A stretch of DNA of 64,000 bases. Origin: Yinghuangia sp035454725. Lineage in GTDB: Bacteria > Actinomycetota > Actinomycetes > Streptomycetales > Streptomycetaceae. A model generated the notes under the pieces. It was not told where the DNA came from and searched no databases. It saw nothing but the letters and a program-made list of their open reading frames with translations. The stretch spans positions 1 to 64,000 of the forward strand of contig NZ_JBPKBI010000024.1 of assembly GCF_051388935.1 (NCBI RefSeq). The letters are read 5' to 3'. A program made the translations under genes and the position numbers. Below, piece by piece: positions 33,398 to 41,467 of the stretch. Each line of letters opens with the position of its first letter. Position 1 is the first letter of the stretch.

Positions 33398-33578
33398 CGG
33401 CGGCTCCTTCCAGGCACTGCCGAACGCGGGAGGGGACCGGGAGCCGAGCGCGATCGGTCCCGCACCCGCGGCAGCGGAAGGCGGCAGTGGAAGGCGGACA
33501 GGTCAGCCGGTGGTGCAGCCGCGAAGCCGGCGTACGATCCGCCGGACGCCGACGGTGTTGTGTGCCGCATCGCGGACC

Positions 33579-34829
33579 TCAGCCGAAGACCACGGGGATC
33601 TCCGTCACGCCGCGCTCGTACATGCCGATGAAGCGGGGTTGGTCGCGGTCCGGATCCAGTCGCAGATTCGGCAGCCGGTCCAAGAGGGCTTCGATGCCGA
33701 TCCGGATCTCCGCGCGGGCCACGTGCATGCCGAGGCAGACGTGCGGGCCTCCGCCGAAGGCGAAGGACGCCTTCATGCGCCGGGTGATGTCGTACTCGTC
33801 GGGGCGTTCCCAGCGGGCCGGGTCGCGGTTGGCCGATCCCAGGCACAGGTGCACGACCGAGCCGGCGGGAAGGTGCGTGCCGTGGAAGTCGGTGTCACGT
33901 GTCACGTGCCGGGAGAACATCGGGTCGGTCGGCATCCACCGCAAGGCCTCCTCGATCGCCGGGCGCAGCAGGGAGCGGTCCTCGTTCACCGCCCGCAGCA
34001 GATCCGGCCGCTGCAACAGCGCGGTGATCGTGATGCCCATCTGCTTCCACGTCGTCCCGGACCCGGCGAACAGCAGCAGGAGGGCGAACGAGTAGATCTC
34101 GGCGTCGGAGAGCCGGTGCGTGGTCCCGTCGTCGTCCTTCAGTTCGGCCTGCGTCAGCACGCTGATCAGGTCGTCCTGGGGTGACTCCCGGCGGGCGGCG
34201 ACGATCGGGGCGAGCATCGCGACCACTTCCGCGGGGTTGTGCAGCGCCTCGCGCACATCGAGCGCCTGCTCGACCGGGACCCCGAAGCTGCCGGTGATGG
34301 TCAGGACGGGGATGGCCGCGCAGAAGTCGACGTTGAGCTCGGCCCGTCCCTCCTCGGCGAAACCGTCGATGAGATTGTGGACCGTGTGCTGGATCCAGTT
34401 GGTGATCCACCATTGCGCGCGGGCCGGGACGAACGACGGCTGCACCAAGGCGCGGTAGCGCCGGTGACGGGTCCCGTCCATCGACAGCATGCTGTTCGCG
34501 ACGGCGGTGCTGTTCGGATCGGTGTCCCCTTCCGACGAAGAGAACACCTCGGAGTTGCGGTAGATCTCGTCCAGGGCCGCGTACCCGAAGACGGAGAAGT
34601 GCGGGCGGTCCGGCAGAGGCAGTCCCTGGAACCTCAACGGCCTGTGAACGCCCGTCAGTTCGTGCACGGTGCCTTCGTGGACGACCGCACGCTCGCGCAG
34701 CTCGTGCCAGACCGGGTAAGGGTCGTCGGTGAAGTCGCCGCCGGAGACGGCGTTGTAGCTGCTGCGCAGGTCGAACAGCTTCCGGATCCGGTCGCGGCCC
34801 AGCGCCTGGGTCTCGTTCGTGCCGCTCAT
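33579..34829 (-). CDS. Cytochrome P450 with adjacent ferredoxin
   Basis: 416 residues; ATG at 34829 overlaps the stop of the SDR relic (ATGA). P450 marks: N-terminal DPYPVWHELRERA, C-helix SMLSMDGTRHRRYRALVQPS, I-helix LLLLFAGSGTTWKQM, ExxR as EEALRW, and heme loop FAFGGGPHVCLGM. All catalytic elements are present. It is the last gene of a minus-strand operon: amidohydrolase, ferredoxin, relic, P450. The ferredoxin at 34946 is its likely electron donor. The layout suggests hydroxylation of a substrate also handled by the amidohydrolase-type enzyme. Confidence 0.92.
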   Translation of the reverse strand: MSGTNETQALGRDRIRKLFDLRSSYNAVSGGDFTDDPYPVWHELRERAVVHEGTVHELTGVHRPLRFQGLPLPDRPHFSVFGYAALDEIYRNSEVFSSSEGDTDPNSTAVANSMLSMDGTRHRRYRALVQPSFVPARAQWWITNWIQHTVHNLIDGFAEEGRAELNVDFCAAIPVLTITGSFGVPVEQALDVREALHNPAEVVAMLAPIVAARRESPQDDLISVLTQAELKDDDGTTHRLSDAEIYSFALLLLFAGSGTTWKQMGITITALLQRPDLLRAVNEDRSLLRPAIEEALRWMPTDPMFSRHVTRDTDFHGTHLPAGSVVHLCLGSANRDPARWERPDEYDITRRMKASFAFGGGPHVCLGMHVARAEIRIGIEALLDRLPNLRLDPDRDQPRFIGMYERGVTEIPVVFG

Positions 34830-34939
34830 TTCGCCACGTACCCCCCGTCGACCGGCGGCAGGACGCCGGTGACATTCCGGGCCCTGCCGACGCCTGAGCC
34901 GGCATCGGTGACCACGGCTGTCTTTCCTTCGAGCAGCAC
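34826..34939 (-). pseudogene. SDR relic with internal deletion
   Basis: A 37-residue minus-strand frame from GTG 34939 reads VLLEGKTAVVTDAGSGVGRA and then directly NVTGVLPPVDGGYVAK. The first part is the N-terminal Rossmann strand and glycine loop of a short-chain dehydrogenase (TDAGSGVGRA for TGxGxGIGRA). The last part is the usual SDR C-terminus (GxxxPVDGGYxAK). Some 200 residues between them, with the Tyr-Lys active site, are missing. It keeps the operon spacing: 6 bases after the ferredoxin stop and ATGA overlap with the P450. The peptide cannot be an active dehydrogenase. Confidence 0.75.
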
Positions 34940-34945
34940 GATCGT

Positions 34946-35152
34946 TCACGCTCCCTTGTCGTCGGCCACAAGTGCCAGTGCGCCTGTGGGACATCCCTCC
35001 ACAGCGGTCCGCACGTCGTCGGGCGGGTCGGCCGCGTGGTCGAGCAGTACGGCCTTGGCCTCGTCGTCGTGGGTGAATGTGCCGGGCGCGTAGATGAGGC
35101 ACATCCCGCTTCCGATGCACCTGTCCCGGTCGACGATGACGCGACCGTCCAC
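34946..35152 (-). CDS. Ferredoxin of the P450-associated [3Fe-4S] type
   Basis: 68 residues from GTG 35152, one base after the amidohydrolase stop. Cluster ligands: Cys12 and Cys18 in DRCIGSGMCL, and Cys54 in VEGCPTGAL. The position that would hold the fourth ligand of a [4Fe-4S] cluster is Ser15, so a [3Fe-4S] cluster is expected. Such small acidic ferredoxins deliver electrons to the P450 encoded next door in actinomycetes. A ferredoxin reductase is not encoded here and must be supplied from elsewhere. Confidence 0.92.
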   Translation of the reverse strand: MDGRVIVDRDRCIGSGMCLIYAPGTFTHDDEAKAVLLDHAADPPDDVRTAVEGCPTGALALVADDKGA

Positions 35153-35153
35153 C

Positions 35154-36362
35154 TCACACCCCGCTCTTGACCGGCGGTTCGGCCGGGGTGAAGCGGTAGA
35201 GCCGTTCGGCGTTGCCGCGCAGGATCTTGTACTGCGTTTCCTCGGGCAGGTGGCTGATGCGGTTCTTGACGACGTTGATGGAGTCGGGCCAGGTGGTGTC
35301 CGAGTGGGGGTAGTCGGTCTCGCACATGATGTTGTCCTCGGGGATCTCGCCGAGGCTGGCGATGCCGTGGGCGTCGTCGATGAAGCAGCCGAAGACGTGG
35401 TCGCGGAACGTCGCCCGCAGGTCGAGGGTGTCCAGGTCGATCGAGCCGCTGCCCGCGTGATCCATGAAGGTCTGGCCGCGCTGGACCCAGTGGCGCTGCT
35501 TGTCGAGGACCTGCTCGGCGCGCTCCAGGAAGTAGGGCATCCAGCCCACTTCGCCTTCCGACAGCGCGATCCTCAGCTTGGGGTAGCGCTGGAACAGGCC
35601 GCTGAACAGCCAGGACAGCATGGTTCCCGAAGTGCGCGTGGCCCCCCACGCGAGGTTGGCCATGAACGGCGCGTCCGAGCAGATCTGCGGGAGTTGCGAC
35701 GAGGAGCCGACGTGCATCGACGCGACCATCTCCAGGTCGTTGGCCGCGGCCATGACCGGCTCCCAGTAGCCGTCCTTGTCGTGGATCGTGGGCAGCCCCA
35801 GCGGCTCCGGATTCTCCGAGAACGCGAACGTGGTGGCACCCTTCGCAGCGCAGCGCTCCATCTCCTTGACCGCAAGCTGCGGGTCCCACATCGGGATCAG
35901 GATCAGCGGGATGTACCGGCCCGGCGCCGCGCCGCACCACTCCTCGATCATCCAGTCGTTGTACGCCTTCAGGCACACCAGGCCGAACTCTCGGTCACTG
36001 GCCTCCATGAACAACTGCCCGCAAAAGCGCGTCACCGTCGGGAAGCACAGCGAGGCAAGGATGCCGGCGCGGTCCATGTCCTCCAGCCGCGCCCGCGCGT
36101 CGTAACAGCCGGGCCGCATCTCGCTGTACGGCAGCGGCTCGGGGCTGAACTCCTCCTTCGACTTGCCCACCACGGCGCTCAGGCCCGAGCTGGGGAACTT
36201 CTTGCCGTCGTAGACCCAGAAGTCCATGCCGTTCTCGTCGTACTCCATGTGCGGCGCGCGGTCGCGGTCCTTGGCCGGGACGCGGTCGACCCACACGTTG
36301 GGTGGCTCCAGCACGTGGTCGTCGACGGAGATGAGCCAGTCGAGCGAGAGGTCGGATGTCAT
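35154..36362 (-). CDS. Amidohydrolase-2 family protein (metal-dependent TIM barrel)
   Basis: 402 residues. ATG at 36362 is preceded by AAGGAG; a nearer ATG at 36367 meets a stop at once. The opening ISVDDHVLEPPNVWVDRVP carries the DxHxxE-like metal motif. Further marks are RLEDMDRAGILASLCFPT, AWGATRTSGTMLSWLFSG, LRIALSEGEVGWMPYFLERA and CETDYPHSDTTWPDS, where the conserved Asp-Tyr-Pro-His closes the barrel. This family includes decarboxylases such as those for ACMS and gamma-resorcylate, and C-C hydrolases. The reaction here is open. It heads the ferredoxin-P450 operon and is divergent from an IclR regulator. Confidence 0.85.
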   Translation of the reverse strand: MTSDLSLDWLISVDDHVLEPPNVWVDRVPAKDRDRAPHMEYDENGMDFWVYDGKKFPSSGLSAVVGKSKEEFSPEPLPYSEMRPGCYDARARLEDMDRAGILASLCFPTVTRFCGQLFMEASDREFGLVCLKAYNDWMIEEWCGAAPGRYIPLILIPMWDPQLAVKEMERCAAKGATTFAFSENPEPLGLPTIHDKDGYWEPVMAAANDLEMVASMHVGSSSQLPQICSDAPFMANLAWGATRTSGTMLSWLFSGLFQRYPKLRIALSEGEVGWMPYFLERAEQVLDKQRHWVQRGQTFMDHAGSGSIDLDTLDLRATFRDHVFGCFIDDAHGIASLGEIPEDNIMCETDYPHSDTTWPDSINVVKNRISHLPEETQYKILRGNAERLYRFTPAEPPVKSGV

Positions 36363-36804
36363 GTCATGGGCTCCTTGTCGCGTGGTGCCTGTCAGCGGGG
36401 TTCGCCGATGCCGGGTGTTCGGCCTCCGAAAGCACGGACGCCGTCGGGCACGTCGTGACCGGACGCGGAGGCGGGGAGCAAGGCCGGGCCGACGAAGGCC
36501 TCGGTCGGCCCTGGTTTCGGTCCGGCGTCGGGGTGAAGGCAGACAGGTGCTCATCCGCCCACCGATTGCCAGGCACAAAAGGAAGCCACGACGGCGGGCG
36601 TGCCGCCCCAGGGCCCGGGACAGCGAAAGGTCGAACCAAGAAGTCGGCGTGCTAGTATTTCGGCGCCATAGCAGAAATAATAGCAGCGACCTATCGCACT
36701 CCACCAGACTCGTCTGGTGTGGGATCTCTTCGATCCAGCCGCGGCGACGCGAAGAGATTCGCCGGCCAGGGCTTCGGGGTGCCGAAACACGGGGATGTGA
36801 GCAC
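36363..36804. promoter_or_regulatory. Divergent control region between amidohydrolase and IclR genes
   Basis: About 440 bases. A low-GC stretch at 36650-36690 (with TAGTAT and TAATAG hexamers) is likely promoter DNA for the IclR gene. The strong palindrome at 36702-36719 lies 85 bases upstream of the IclR start. No gene is supported inside. Confidence 0.6.
36702..36719. promoter_or_regulatory. Perfect palindrome, candidate IclR operator
   Basis: CACCAGACTCGTCTGGTG has 8-base arms that are exact reverse complements around a TC centre. Its place between the divergent amidohydrolase operon and the IclR gene fits an operator for that regulator. Confidence 0.6.
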
Positions 36805-37689
36805 ATGCCGGTCAACCCGTCTCCGGCGGTCCAACGCGCGGGCCAGATCCTGTGGCTGATGGCCCGTCGGCCCTCCGAGTCGTACTCGGTCTCCGAACTG
36901 GCCCGAGCCGCGGGCATTCCGCGAGCGACCTGCGACTCGATCCTCCAGGCCCTCGCCGAGCAGGGCCTGGTCACCCGCCAGGAACTCCGTTACGAACTGG
37001 GCGCGTTCTGCGTCGCCCTGGGCGACGCGGCGCGGGCCGCGAACTCGGTGTTGAACGCCGCGGCCCGGGAGGGCGAGGAGTTGGCCCGCAGACTGAACTC
37101 GTACGTGATGATCTGCGCGTGCGTGGGCGACGAGGTCCGCGTGGTCACGGTCTGCGACTGGGGGCCGCCGCTCGGCATGCGTATGCGCTCCGGGCAGAGC
37201 ATCCCGCTTGTCGCCCCCTTCGGCGCCGTGTTCGTCGCGTGGGACGACACCGCGGCCGAGGCCTGGCTGACGCGCGCGGACAACGCCGCCGACGCGGAGC
37301 AGGCCGACCGGTGGCGGATGGCGCTCGACGCCACCCGCAGGCGCGGTTACAGCATCTCGGTGACCGCCGACCGCGCCGCGGAGCTCGCGTCCGGCCTGGA
37401 CGTGCTGATCGACAATCCGGATTCACGCGACGCCCGCCGCAGACGCGACGAGTTGATCGACGCGGTGCAGCACAGCGAATACCTCGCCGTCGACATCGAC
37501 GACGACGCGGTGGCGCGGCTCTCCCACGTGTCCGCACCCGTGTTCGACCGAAGCGGCACGGTCGCCGCGTCGCTGATGCTGTTGGGCTCCCAGCACGGTC
37601 TCACCGGCCGGGAGTTGCACGCCCTCGGCCGACAGGTCGCGCAGGCCGCCGCCCGCGCGACGAAAACCATCGGCGGCAGCGGCACCTGA
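36805..37689 (+). CDS. IclR-family transcriptional regulator
   Basis: 294 residues from ATG 36805. The N-terminal winged helix-turn-helix is clear (YSVSELARAAGIPRATCDSI then LQALAEQGLVTRQ). The effector-binding domain has GMRMRSGQSIPLVAPFGAVF and AWDDTAAEAWL, as in IclR proteins. IclR regulators bind aromatic or carboxylic acid effectors and control adjacent catabolic genes. It faces away from the amidohydrolase-ferredoxin-P450 operon and converges on the second amidohydrolase gene, so both enzymes are candidate targets. Confidence 0.9.
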   Translation: MPVNPSPAVQRAGQILWLMARRPSESYSVSELARAAGIPRATCDSILQALAEQGLVTRQELRYELGAFCVALGDAARAANSVLNAAAREGEELARRLNSYVMICACVGDEVRVVTVCDWGPPLGMRMRSGQSIPLVAPFGAVFVAWDDTAAEAWLTRADNAADAEQADRWRMALDATRRRGYSISVTADRAAELASGLDVLIDNPDSRDARRRRDELIDAVQHSEYLAVDIDDDAVARLSHVSAPVFDRSGTVAASLMLLGSQHGLTGRELHALGRQVAQAAARATKTIGGSGT

Positions 37690-37696
37690 TACGGGA

Positions 37697-37735
37697 GGGG
37701 AGGAAAAGGGCTCGTCGAAAGCCCTTTTCCTCCCC
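37697..37735. terminator. Strong bidirectional hairpin terminator
   Basis: Arms 37697-37712 and 37720-37735 are perfect 16-base reverse complements (GGGGAGGAAAAGGGCT and AGCCCTTTTCCTCCCC) with a 7-base loop. It sits between the stops of the convergent IclR and amidohydrolase genes and works for both strands. Confidence 0.9.
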
Positions 37736-37776
37736 GGGGCCGGCTCGCGTACCGAGCCGTCAGACCAGGCGCAGAC

Positions 37777-38955
37777 TCACGCGGGGATCAGCCGGGAGAG
37801 GTTGCCGCCCATGACCTTGGCCTTGTCGGCCTCGCTGAAGCCCTCAAGGTTCTCGACGCAGGTGATCGGGTCGCCCTTGCCCTCGGGGTGCGGGTAGTCC
37901 GAGCCGAACAGGACGCGGTCGACGCCGATCAGGTCGGCGAGGTCGCGCATGTTGTCCTCGATGAACGGGCTGACGTGGACCATGCGGCGCACCTGCTCGA
38001 CCGGGTCCTCCTGGAACGTCTGCGGCATCTTCTTGTAGATGTCCGCGAGCTTTTCCAGCAGCGGCCTGACCCACGACGCACCGGTCTCGACGACGGCGAT
38101 CTTCAGGCCCGGGAACCGCGACAAGGTGCCGTGGCAGGCCAGCGAGGCGACCGCGTCCTCGATCGGCCGCCACTGGCCGATGAAGCGGAACGGCTGCGGC
38201 TGGAACGGCAGGTACTCGCGCGCGACCCCTTCCCACGCGGCGGTGTAGGGCGCGTAGCCGGAGTCCGAGGCGTGGAAGGCGACCAGCGTGCCGGTCTCCT
38301 CGACGCGCTTCCAGAACGGGTCGAACTCGGGCAGCGCGAACGACCGCGAGCCACCCGGACACGGCACCGGCGCCGGGCGGACCAGGACCGCACGGGCGCC
38401 GCGCTCCAGGCACCAGTTCAACTCCTCGACCGCCTTCTCGACGATCGGCAGCGTGATGACCGGCGTGGAGTAGATGCGGTCCTTGTAGTTGAACGACCAG
38501 GTCTCGTCCATCCACTGGTTGAGCGCGTGGATGACGACGTGGGTCAGCTCCACGTCGTCCTTCATCCGCTCCTCCAGCAGGCTCGCCAGCGTGGGGAACA
38601 TCAGCGTCCGCTGCACGCCCTGCTCGTCCATCAGCTCCAGGCGGGGGCCGGGCTCACGGAACGCGTCGATCGCGCGCATCGGTTCGCCGACCAGCTCGCG
38701 GTACGACTTGCCCTCCGGGTTGCCGTTCTTGAAGTAGTCCTCCTGGGCCCCGGGGCGGGCGACGACCTCGAAGGTCGGGTTGGGGATGTACTCGCTTATC
38801 TGACCCCGGACCGCGAGCTTCGTGCGCCCCCTCACCTGCACGTACTCGATGGCGCCGCGGTACGCCTTGGGCAGGTGCCGGGTGAACGCCTCCTCGGTCT
38901 CGTACATGTGGTTGTCGGCGTCGAACAGCGGATACGGCAGGTCAAGCGTCGGCAT
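37777..38955 (-). CDS. Amidohydrolase-2 family protein (second copy)
   Basis: 392 residues, ATG at 38955. The opening YPLFDADNHMYETEEAFTRH carries the DxDxH metal motif of the family. Other marks: ELMDEQGVQRTLMFPTLASL, ALNQWMDETWSF, TLVAFHASDSGY (a barrel His), GLKIAVVETGASWVRPLLEK and VLFGSDYPHPEGKGDP with the conserved SDYPHPEG. It is related in fold but not closely to the protein at 35154. Enzymes of this shape often decarboxylate or hydrolyse aromatic or polyketide-like acids. It faces the IclR gene across a shared terminator. Confidence 0.85.
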   Translation of the reverse strand: MPTLDLPYPLFDADNHMYETEEAFTRHLPKAYRGAIEYVQVRGRTKLAVRGQISEYIPNPTFEVVARPGAQEDYFKNGNPEGKSYRELVGEPMRAIDAFREPGPRLELMDEQGVQRTLMFPTLASLLEERMKDDVELTHVVIHALNQWMDETWSFNYKDRIYSTPVITLPIVEKAVEELNWCLERGARAVLVRPAPVPCPGGSRSFALPEFDPFWKRVEETGTLVAFHASDSGYAPYTAAWEGVAREYLPFQPQPFRFIGQWRPIEDAVASLACHGTLSRFPGLKIAVVETGASWVRPLLEKLADIYKKMPQTFQEDPVEQVRRMVHVSPFIEDNMRDLADLIGVDRVLFGSDYPHPEGKGDPITCVENLEGFSEADKAKVMGGNLSRLIPA

Positions 38956-39060
38956 TGCGGTTGTCCTCTCGTGACCGGCTCGGCGCAGCGGGCGCACGCT
39001 TGGTTGGCACCGTGCCCGGCGAAGTACGTCGCGCCTCCGCCGCCCATCGCCCATCGCCCG

Positions 39061-39078
39061 GGCCGGTTCGAACCGGCC
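39061..39078. promoter_or_regulatory. Perfect 18-base palindrome, candidate operator
   Basis: GGCCGGTTCGAACCGGCC is fully self-complementary and lies about 106 bases upstream of the amidohydrolase start (38955). It could bind a dimeric regulator. Its centre resembles a tRNA T loop, but no tRNA surrounds it. Confidence 0.45.
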
Positions 39079-39204
39079 GGGGCGGCACCGGACATGGGCC
39101 TCCCGCTGCGGGGAGTTTTCGCCTCGATGACGGCGGCGTGCAGCGACGCCGATCGCCAACGCTCGAAGCATGGCATCAGTTCGCACTCTTGGCCAGCTTC
39201 ATGC

Positions 39205-39332
39205 CGACTATTCGCCGGGGGACGGCGGCAGTTGCCGCCCGGTCCAGATGGTCTTGCCGTGGGTGCCATGCCGCAGCCCCAGCGGTCGGTCAACAGTGCG
39301 ACCAGCAGCAGCCCGCGGCCTCCCTTATCGGC
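39205..39332 (-). pseudogene. Frame-shifted relic of a HATPase (anti-sigma-like) C-terminus
   Basis: On the minus strand one frame reads DKGGRGLLLVALLTDRWG and the neighbouring frame continues HGTHGKTIWTGRQLP. Together they match the usual end of Streptomyces ATP-binding anti-sigma-like proteins (GRGLxLVxxLxDRWG...GKTVW). A single-base shift at about 39278 separates them. No start or upstream kinase-fold part is visible. Confidence 0.45.
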
Positions 39333-39375
39333 GCTCAAGGCCCGGCATTCGGGGCGGTGTGTCGCTCGGGTCGCT

Positions 39376-39429
39376 CACCTCGCACACCTCGCACACCTCG
39401 CACACCTCGCACACCTCGCGCACCTCGCG
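39376..39429 (+). repeat. 9-bp tandem repeat, six copies
   Basis: Four copies of CACCTCGCA and two of CACCTCGCG follow each other without gaps. They are non-coding as far as can be seen and lie next to the HATPase relic. Confidence 0.85.
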
Positions 39430-39712
39430 CACGAGGGCCCGGTCGCGGATCAGCCGCAGGCCGATCCGCCCGCGCGCCTGCCGGAACGCATCACGCCCCG
39501 GCCGAAATCCTCACCAGATTGCGCGCAGCCGGGCGCTGAGCGCCACCACCTCCCGGATCGTCATTCGAAACAGCGCCTGTGACGGCTTCGCACATGAACA
39601 CGTCTGTCTTTCGGCGCAGTTCGGTGGTATTGGTGACGGGCTCCCAGGTCCGCGGCCGGGCCTGCCCACAAGGTTTCGAACGTTCCCGTCAGACGAGCAG
39701 AAGGAGCAGCAG

Positions 39713-40021
39713 ATGGCCCGAGGTGTGCTCTACGTCGAAAGCCGACCGGCGTCCCCGGAACAAACCGCCGAGTACCACAAGTGGTACGACGAGACGCACA
39801 TCCCCCAGGTGCTCGCGCTGGACGGATTCGTCTCGGCGCGGCGCCTCGACGCCGGGGACGGCGAGTCGTTCGTGGCGCTCTACGACATCGAGGCGGACGA
39901 CGTCGACGCCGCCGTCGCCGGGCTCAACGCGGCCATGGGGAACGGCACGGTGGAACTGAGCTCCACGATCGGACTGGACCCGGCGCCGGTGATGCGGGTG
40001 CTCAAGGACCGCACGGGCTGA
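39713..40021 (+). CDS. EthD-like dimeric alpha/beta-barrel protein
   Basis: 102 residues from ATG 39713 with AAGGAG seven bases upstream. The sequence has the short ferredoxin-like plan of EthD/REDY-type proteins: GVLYVESRPASPEQTAEYHK, then WYDETHIPQVLALDGFVSAR (the WYxxxHxP motif with the conserved His), then SFVALYDIEADDVDAAVAGL. Such proteins act beside P450 systems in ether or polyketide metabolism, or as small decarboxylases and cyclases. It stands just upstream of the truncated P450 and once may have worked with it. Confidence 0.78.
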   Translation: MARGVLYVESRPASPEQTAEYHKWYDETHIPQVLALDGFVSARRLDAGDGESFVALYDIEADDVDAAVAGLNAAMGNGTVELSSTIGLDPAPVMRVLKDRTG

Positions 40022-40099
40022 CACACCGCCGGCACACGGCACGGCGGTCCGTCATCGGCGGCCCGCCGTGCCTGGCCCCCATCGAAAAAGGGAGACTCG

Positions 40100-40681
40100 G
40101 TGAACCTGCCCGATGCACCGAACGTCCGGGACGCGGCCGGGATATTCACCGACCCCCGGGCCTATGCCGACAACGAGCGCTTCCACAGCTCGGCCGCGCT
40201 GCTGCGCCGCGAGCCGCCCGTATGCCGGATCGAGCACCCGGACTTCGTCCCGTTCTGGGCGGTCACGAGGCATGCGGACGTCATGGAGGTGGCCCGCAAC
40301 CACCAGATCTGGCTCAACGCGCCGCGTCCGGCGCTCGGTCCCAAGGCCAAGGACGCGAACCTTGAGGAACTGCCGGTGCGTTCGCTGGTGCAGATGGACG
40401 CGCCGGACCACCCCGTCTATCGGCGCATCAGCGCGGACTGGTTCAAGCCGAGCGGCGTACGGCAGCTCAGCGGCCGCATCGCCGAACTCGCGAAGCGGTA
40501 TGTGGACCGCTTGGCCGAACTCGACGGCGAATGCGACTTCTTCACCGAAGTGGCCGCTCACTACCCGCTGTACGTCATCCTTTCCCTGCTCGGGCTGCCC
40601 GAGGACGACTTCCCGCGCATGCTGAGGCTGACCCAGGAGCTGTTCGGCTCCGCCGACACGGACCTGGCCAGGGCGGCTGGT
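40100..40681 (+). pseudogene. Truncated cytochrome P450 (N-terminal half only)
   Basis: From GTG 40100 (GGGAG upstream) about 193 residues match a P450: FTDPRAYADNERFHSSAALL, FVPFWAVTRHADVMEVARN, the C-helix VQMDAPDHPVYRRISADWFK and YPLYVILSLLGLPEDDFPRM. The match stops near LRLTQELFGSADTDLAR at about 40675. The I-helix, ExxR and heme-Cys loop are missing. The frame stays open to 41092 only because it runs antisense through the TetR gene. The 3' half was probably lost in a deletion that joined it to the end of the TetR gene. No heme could bind. Confidence 0.82.
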
Positions 40682-40705
40682 ACGGCCAGTCCTGCCGCCC
40701 GGTGC

Positions 40706-41383
40706 TCAGCCTCCTCGGAGGCCGTCGAGCAACAGCCCGACGGTGAAACGCACGTGCTTGTCGACCTCGGCCTGCGGCGGCAGGCTGCCGCGCTCGACCG
40801 TGCGCATCAGGCCGCCGATCACCAGGCTCATGAACGCCGCGGCGGCGCGTCTCGTGCTGGTCGGGGCGATCTCGCCGGCGGCGACCGCACGGTCGAAGAC
40901 GCCTGCGACGAACTCGATGATCACGCGGCTGCTCTGTTCCGCGTTGGCGGTGAAGATCTCCGGGAAGCGGTAGCTCTCGGTGTTGATGATGCGTTGCAGG
41001 CGTACACCGTGCGGGGACATCAGTTGCCCGATGCGCAGGCGGGCGACGTCTTCCAGCGTCTGGGCGAGGTCCCCGCCGTCCAGTTCCTGTAGCGACTCCA
41101 ACGGCAGGATGTGGCGTTCGATGGCCCGCTGCACCGCGGCCGCGAACAGTTCCGTCTTGTGCGGATAGCGGGCGTAGATCGTGCGGCGGGTCATGCCGAC
41201 CTCGGTGGCGACCATCTCGACGGTCACCAGGTTGTAGCCGTGTTCGAGGAAGAGCTCAAGCGCGACGTCGAGGAGTTCGCCTTCCCGCGCCTCGGCCTCT
41301 TCACGGGTCGGACGACCCGGTTTGCGGCGCTTGGCGGGGCCGGGCCCCGATCGCGACCTCGCCGAGATTGCCTCTTGCGCCAT
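40706..41383 (-). CDS. TetR-family transcriptional regulator
   Basis: 225 residues from ATG 41383. The TetR helix-turn-helix is complete: ELLDVALELFLEHGYNLVTV, EMVATEVGMTRRTIYARYPH and KTELFAAAVQRAIE. The C-terminal ligand domain (HGVRLQRIINTESYRFPEIF, then the helical end FTVGLLLDGLRGG) is of the AefR-like type. A basic N-terminal arm (RSRSGPGPAKRRKPGRPTRE) precedes the HTH. It is divergent from the LuxE/LuxC-like pair and most likely represses it in response to an acyl or aldehyde ligand. Its stop lies at the broken end of the truncated P450. Confidence 0.92.
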   Translation of the reverse strand: MAQEAISARSRSGPGPAKRRKPGRPTREEAEAREGELLDVALELFLEHGYNLVTVEMVATEVGMTRRTIYARYPHKTELFAAAVQRAIERHILPLESLQELDGGDLAQTLEDVARLRIGQLMSPHGVRLQRIINTESYRFPEIFTANAEQSSRVIIEFVAGVFDRAVAAGEIAPTSTRRAAAAFMSLVIGGLMRTVERGSLPPQAEVDKHVRFTVGLLLDGLRGG

Positions 41384-41398
41384 CGTTCCTCCCGTCGC

Positions 41399-41425
41399 TA
41401 AAAATGATACACACGAATGGCCATT
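41399..41425. promoter_or_regulatory. Candidate TetR operator and promoter word
   Basis: The 84-base divergent region between the TetR and LuxE-like genes holds TAAAAATG (41399-41406) and the perfect palindrome AATGGCCATT (41416-41425). Both are low-GC against the background. An operator for the TetR protein overlapping a promoter is the simplest reading. Confidence 0.45.
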
Positions 41426-41467
41426 TCCCCCGGGTCGGCGAAACGACATTCCAGGGAAGGATGCTGC

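Larger units (their letters stand above)
38956..39712. other. Long divergent intergenic region with relic DNA and repeats
   Basis: About 750 bases without an intact gene. It contains a perfect 18-base palindrome (39061-39078), a frame-shifted HATPase relic on the minus strand (39205-39332) and a six-copy 9-base repeat (39376-39429). The mix suggests old insertion or deletion events between the amidohydrolase and EthD-like genes. Confidence 0.6.

Noticed and set aside
39061..39078. GGTTCGAACC considered as a tRNA T arm
   Set aside because: No acceptor, D or anticodon stems fit around it. It is simply a perfect palindrome.
39376..39429. Repeat array considered as CRISPR
   Set aside because: The units are 9 bases and contiguous, without spacers.
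40100..41092. Intact 330-residue fusion protein
   Set aside because: The second part is antisense to a well-supported TetR gene and has no P450 features.
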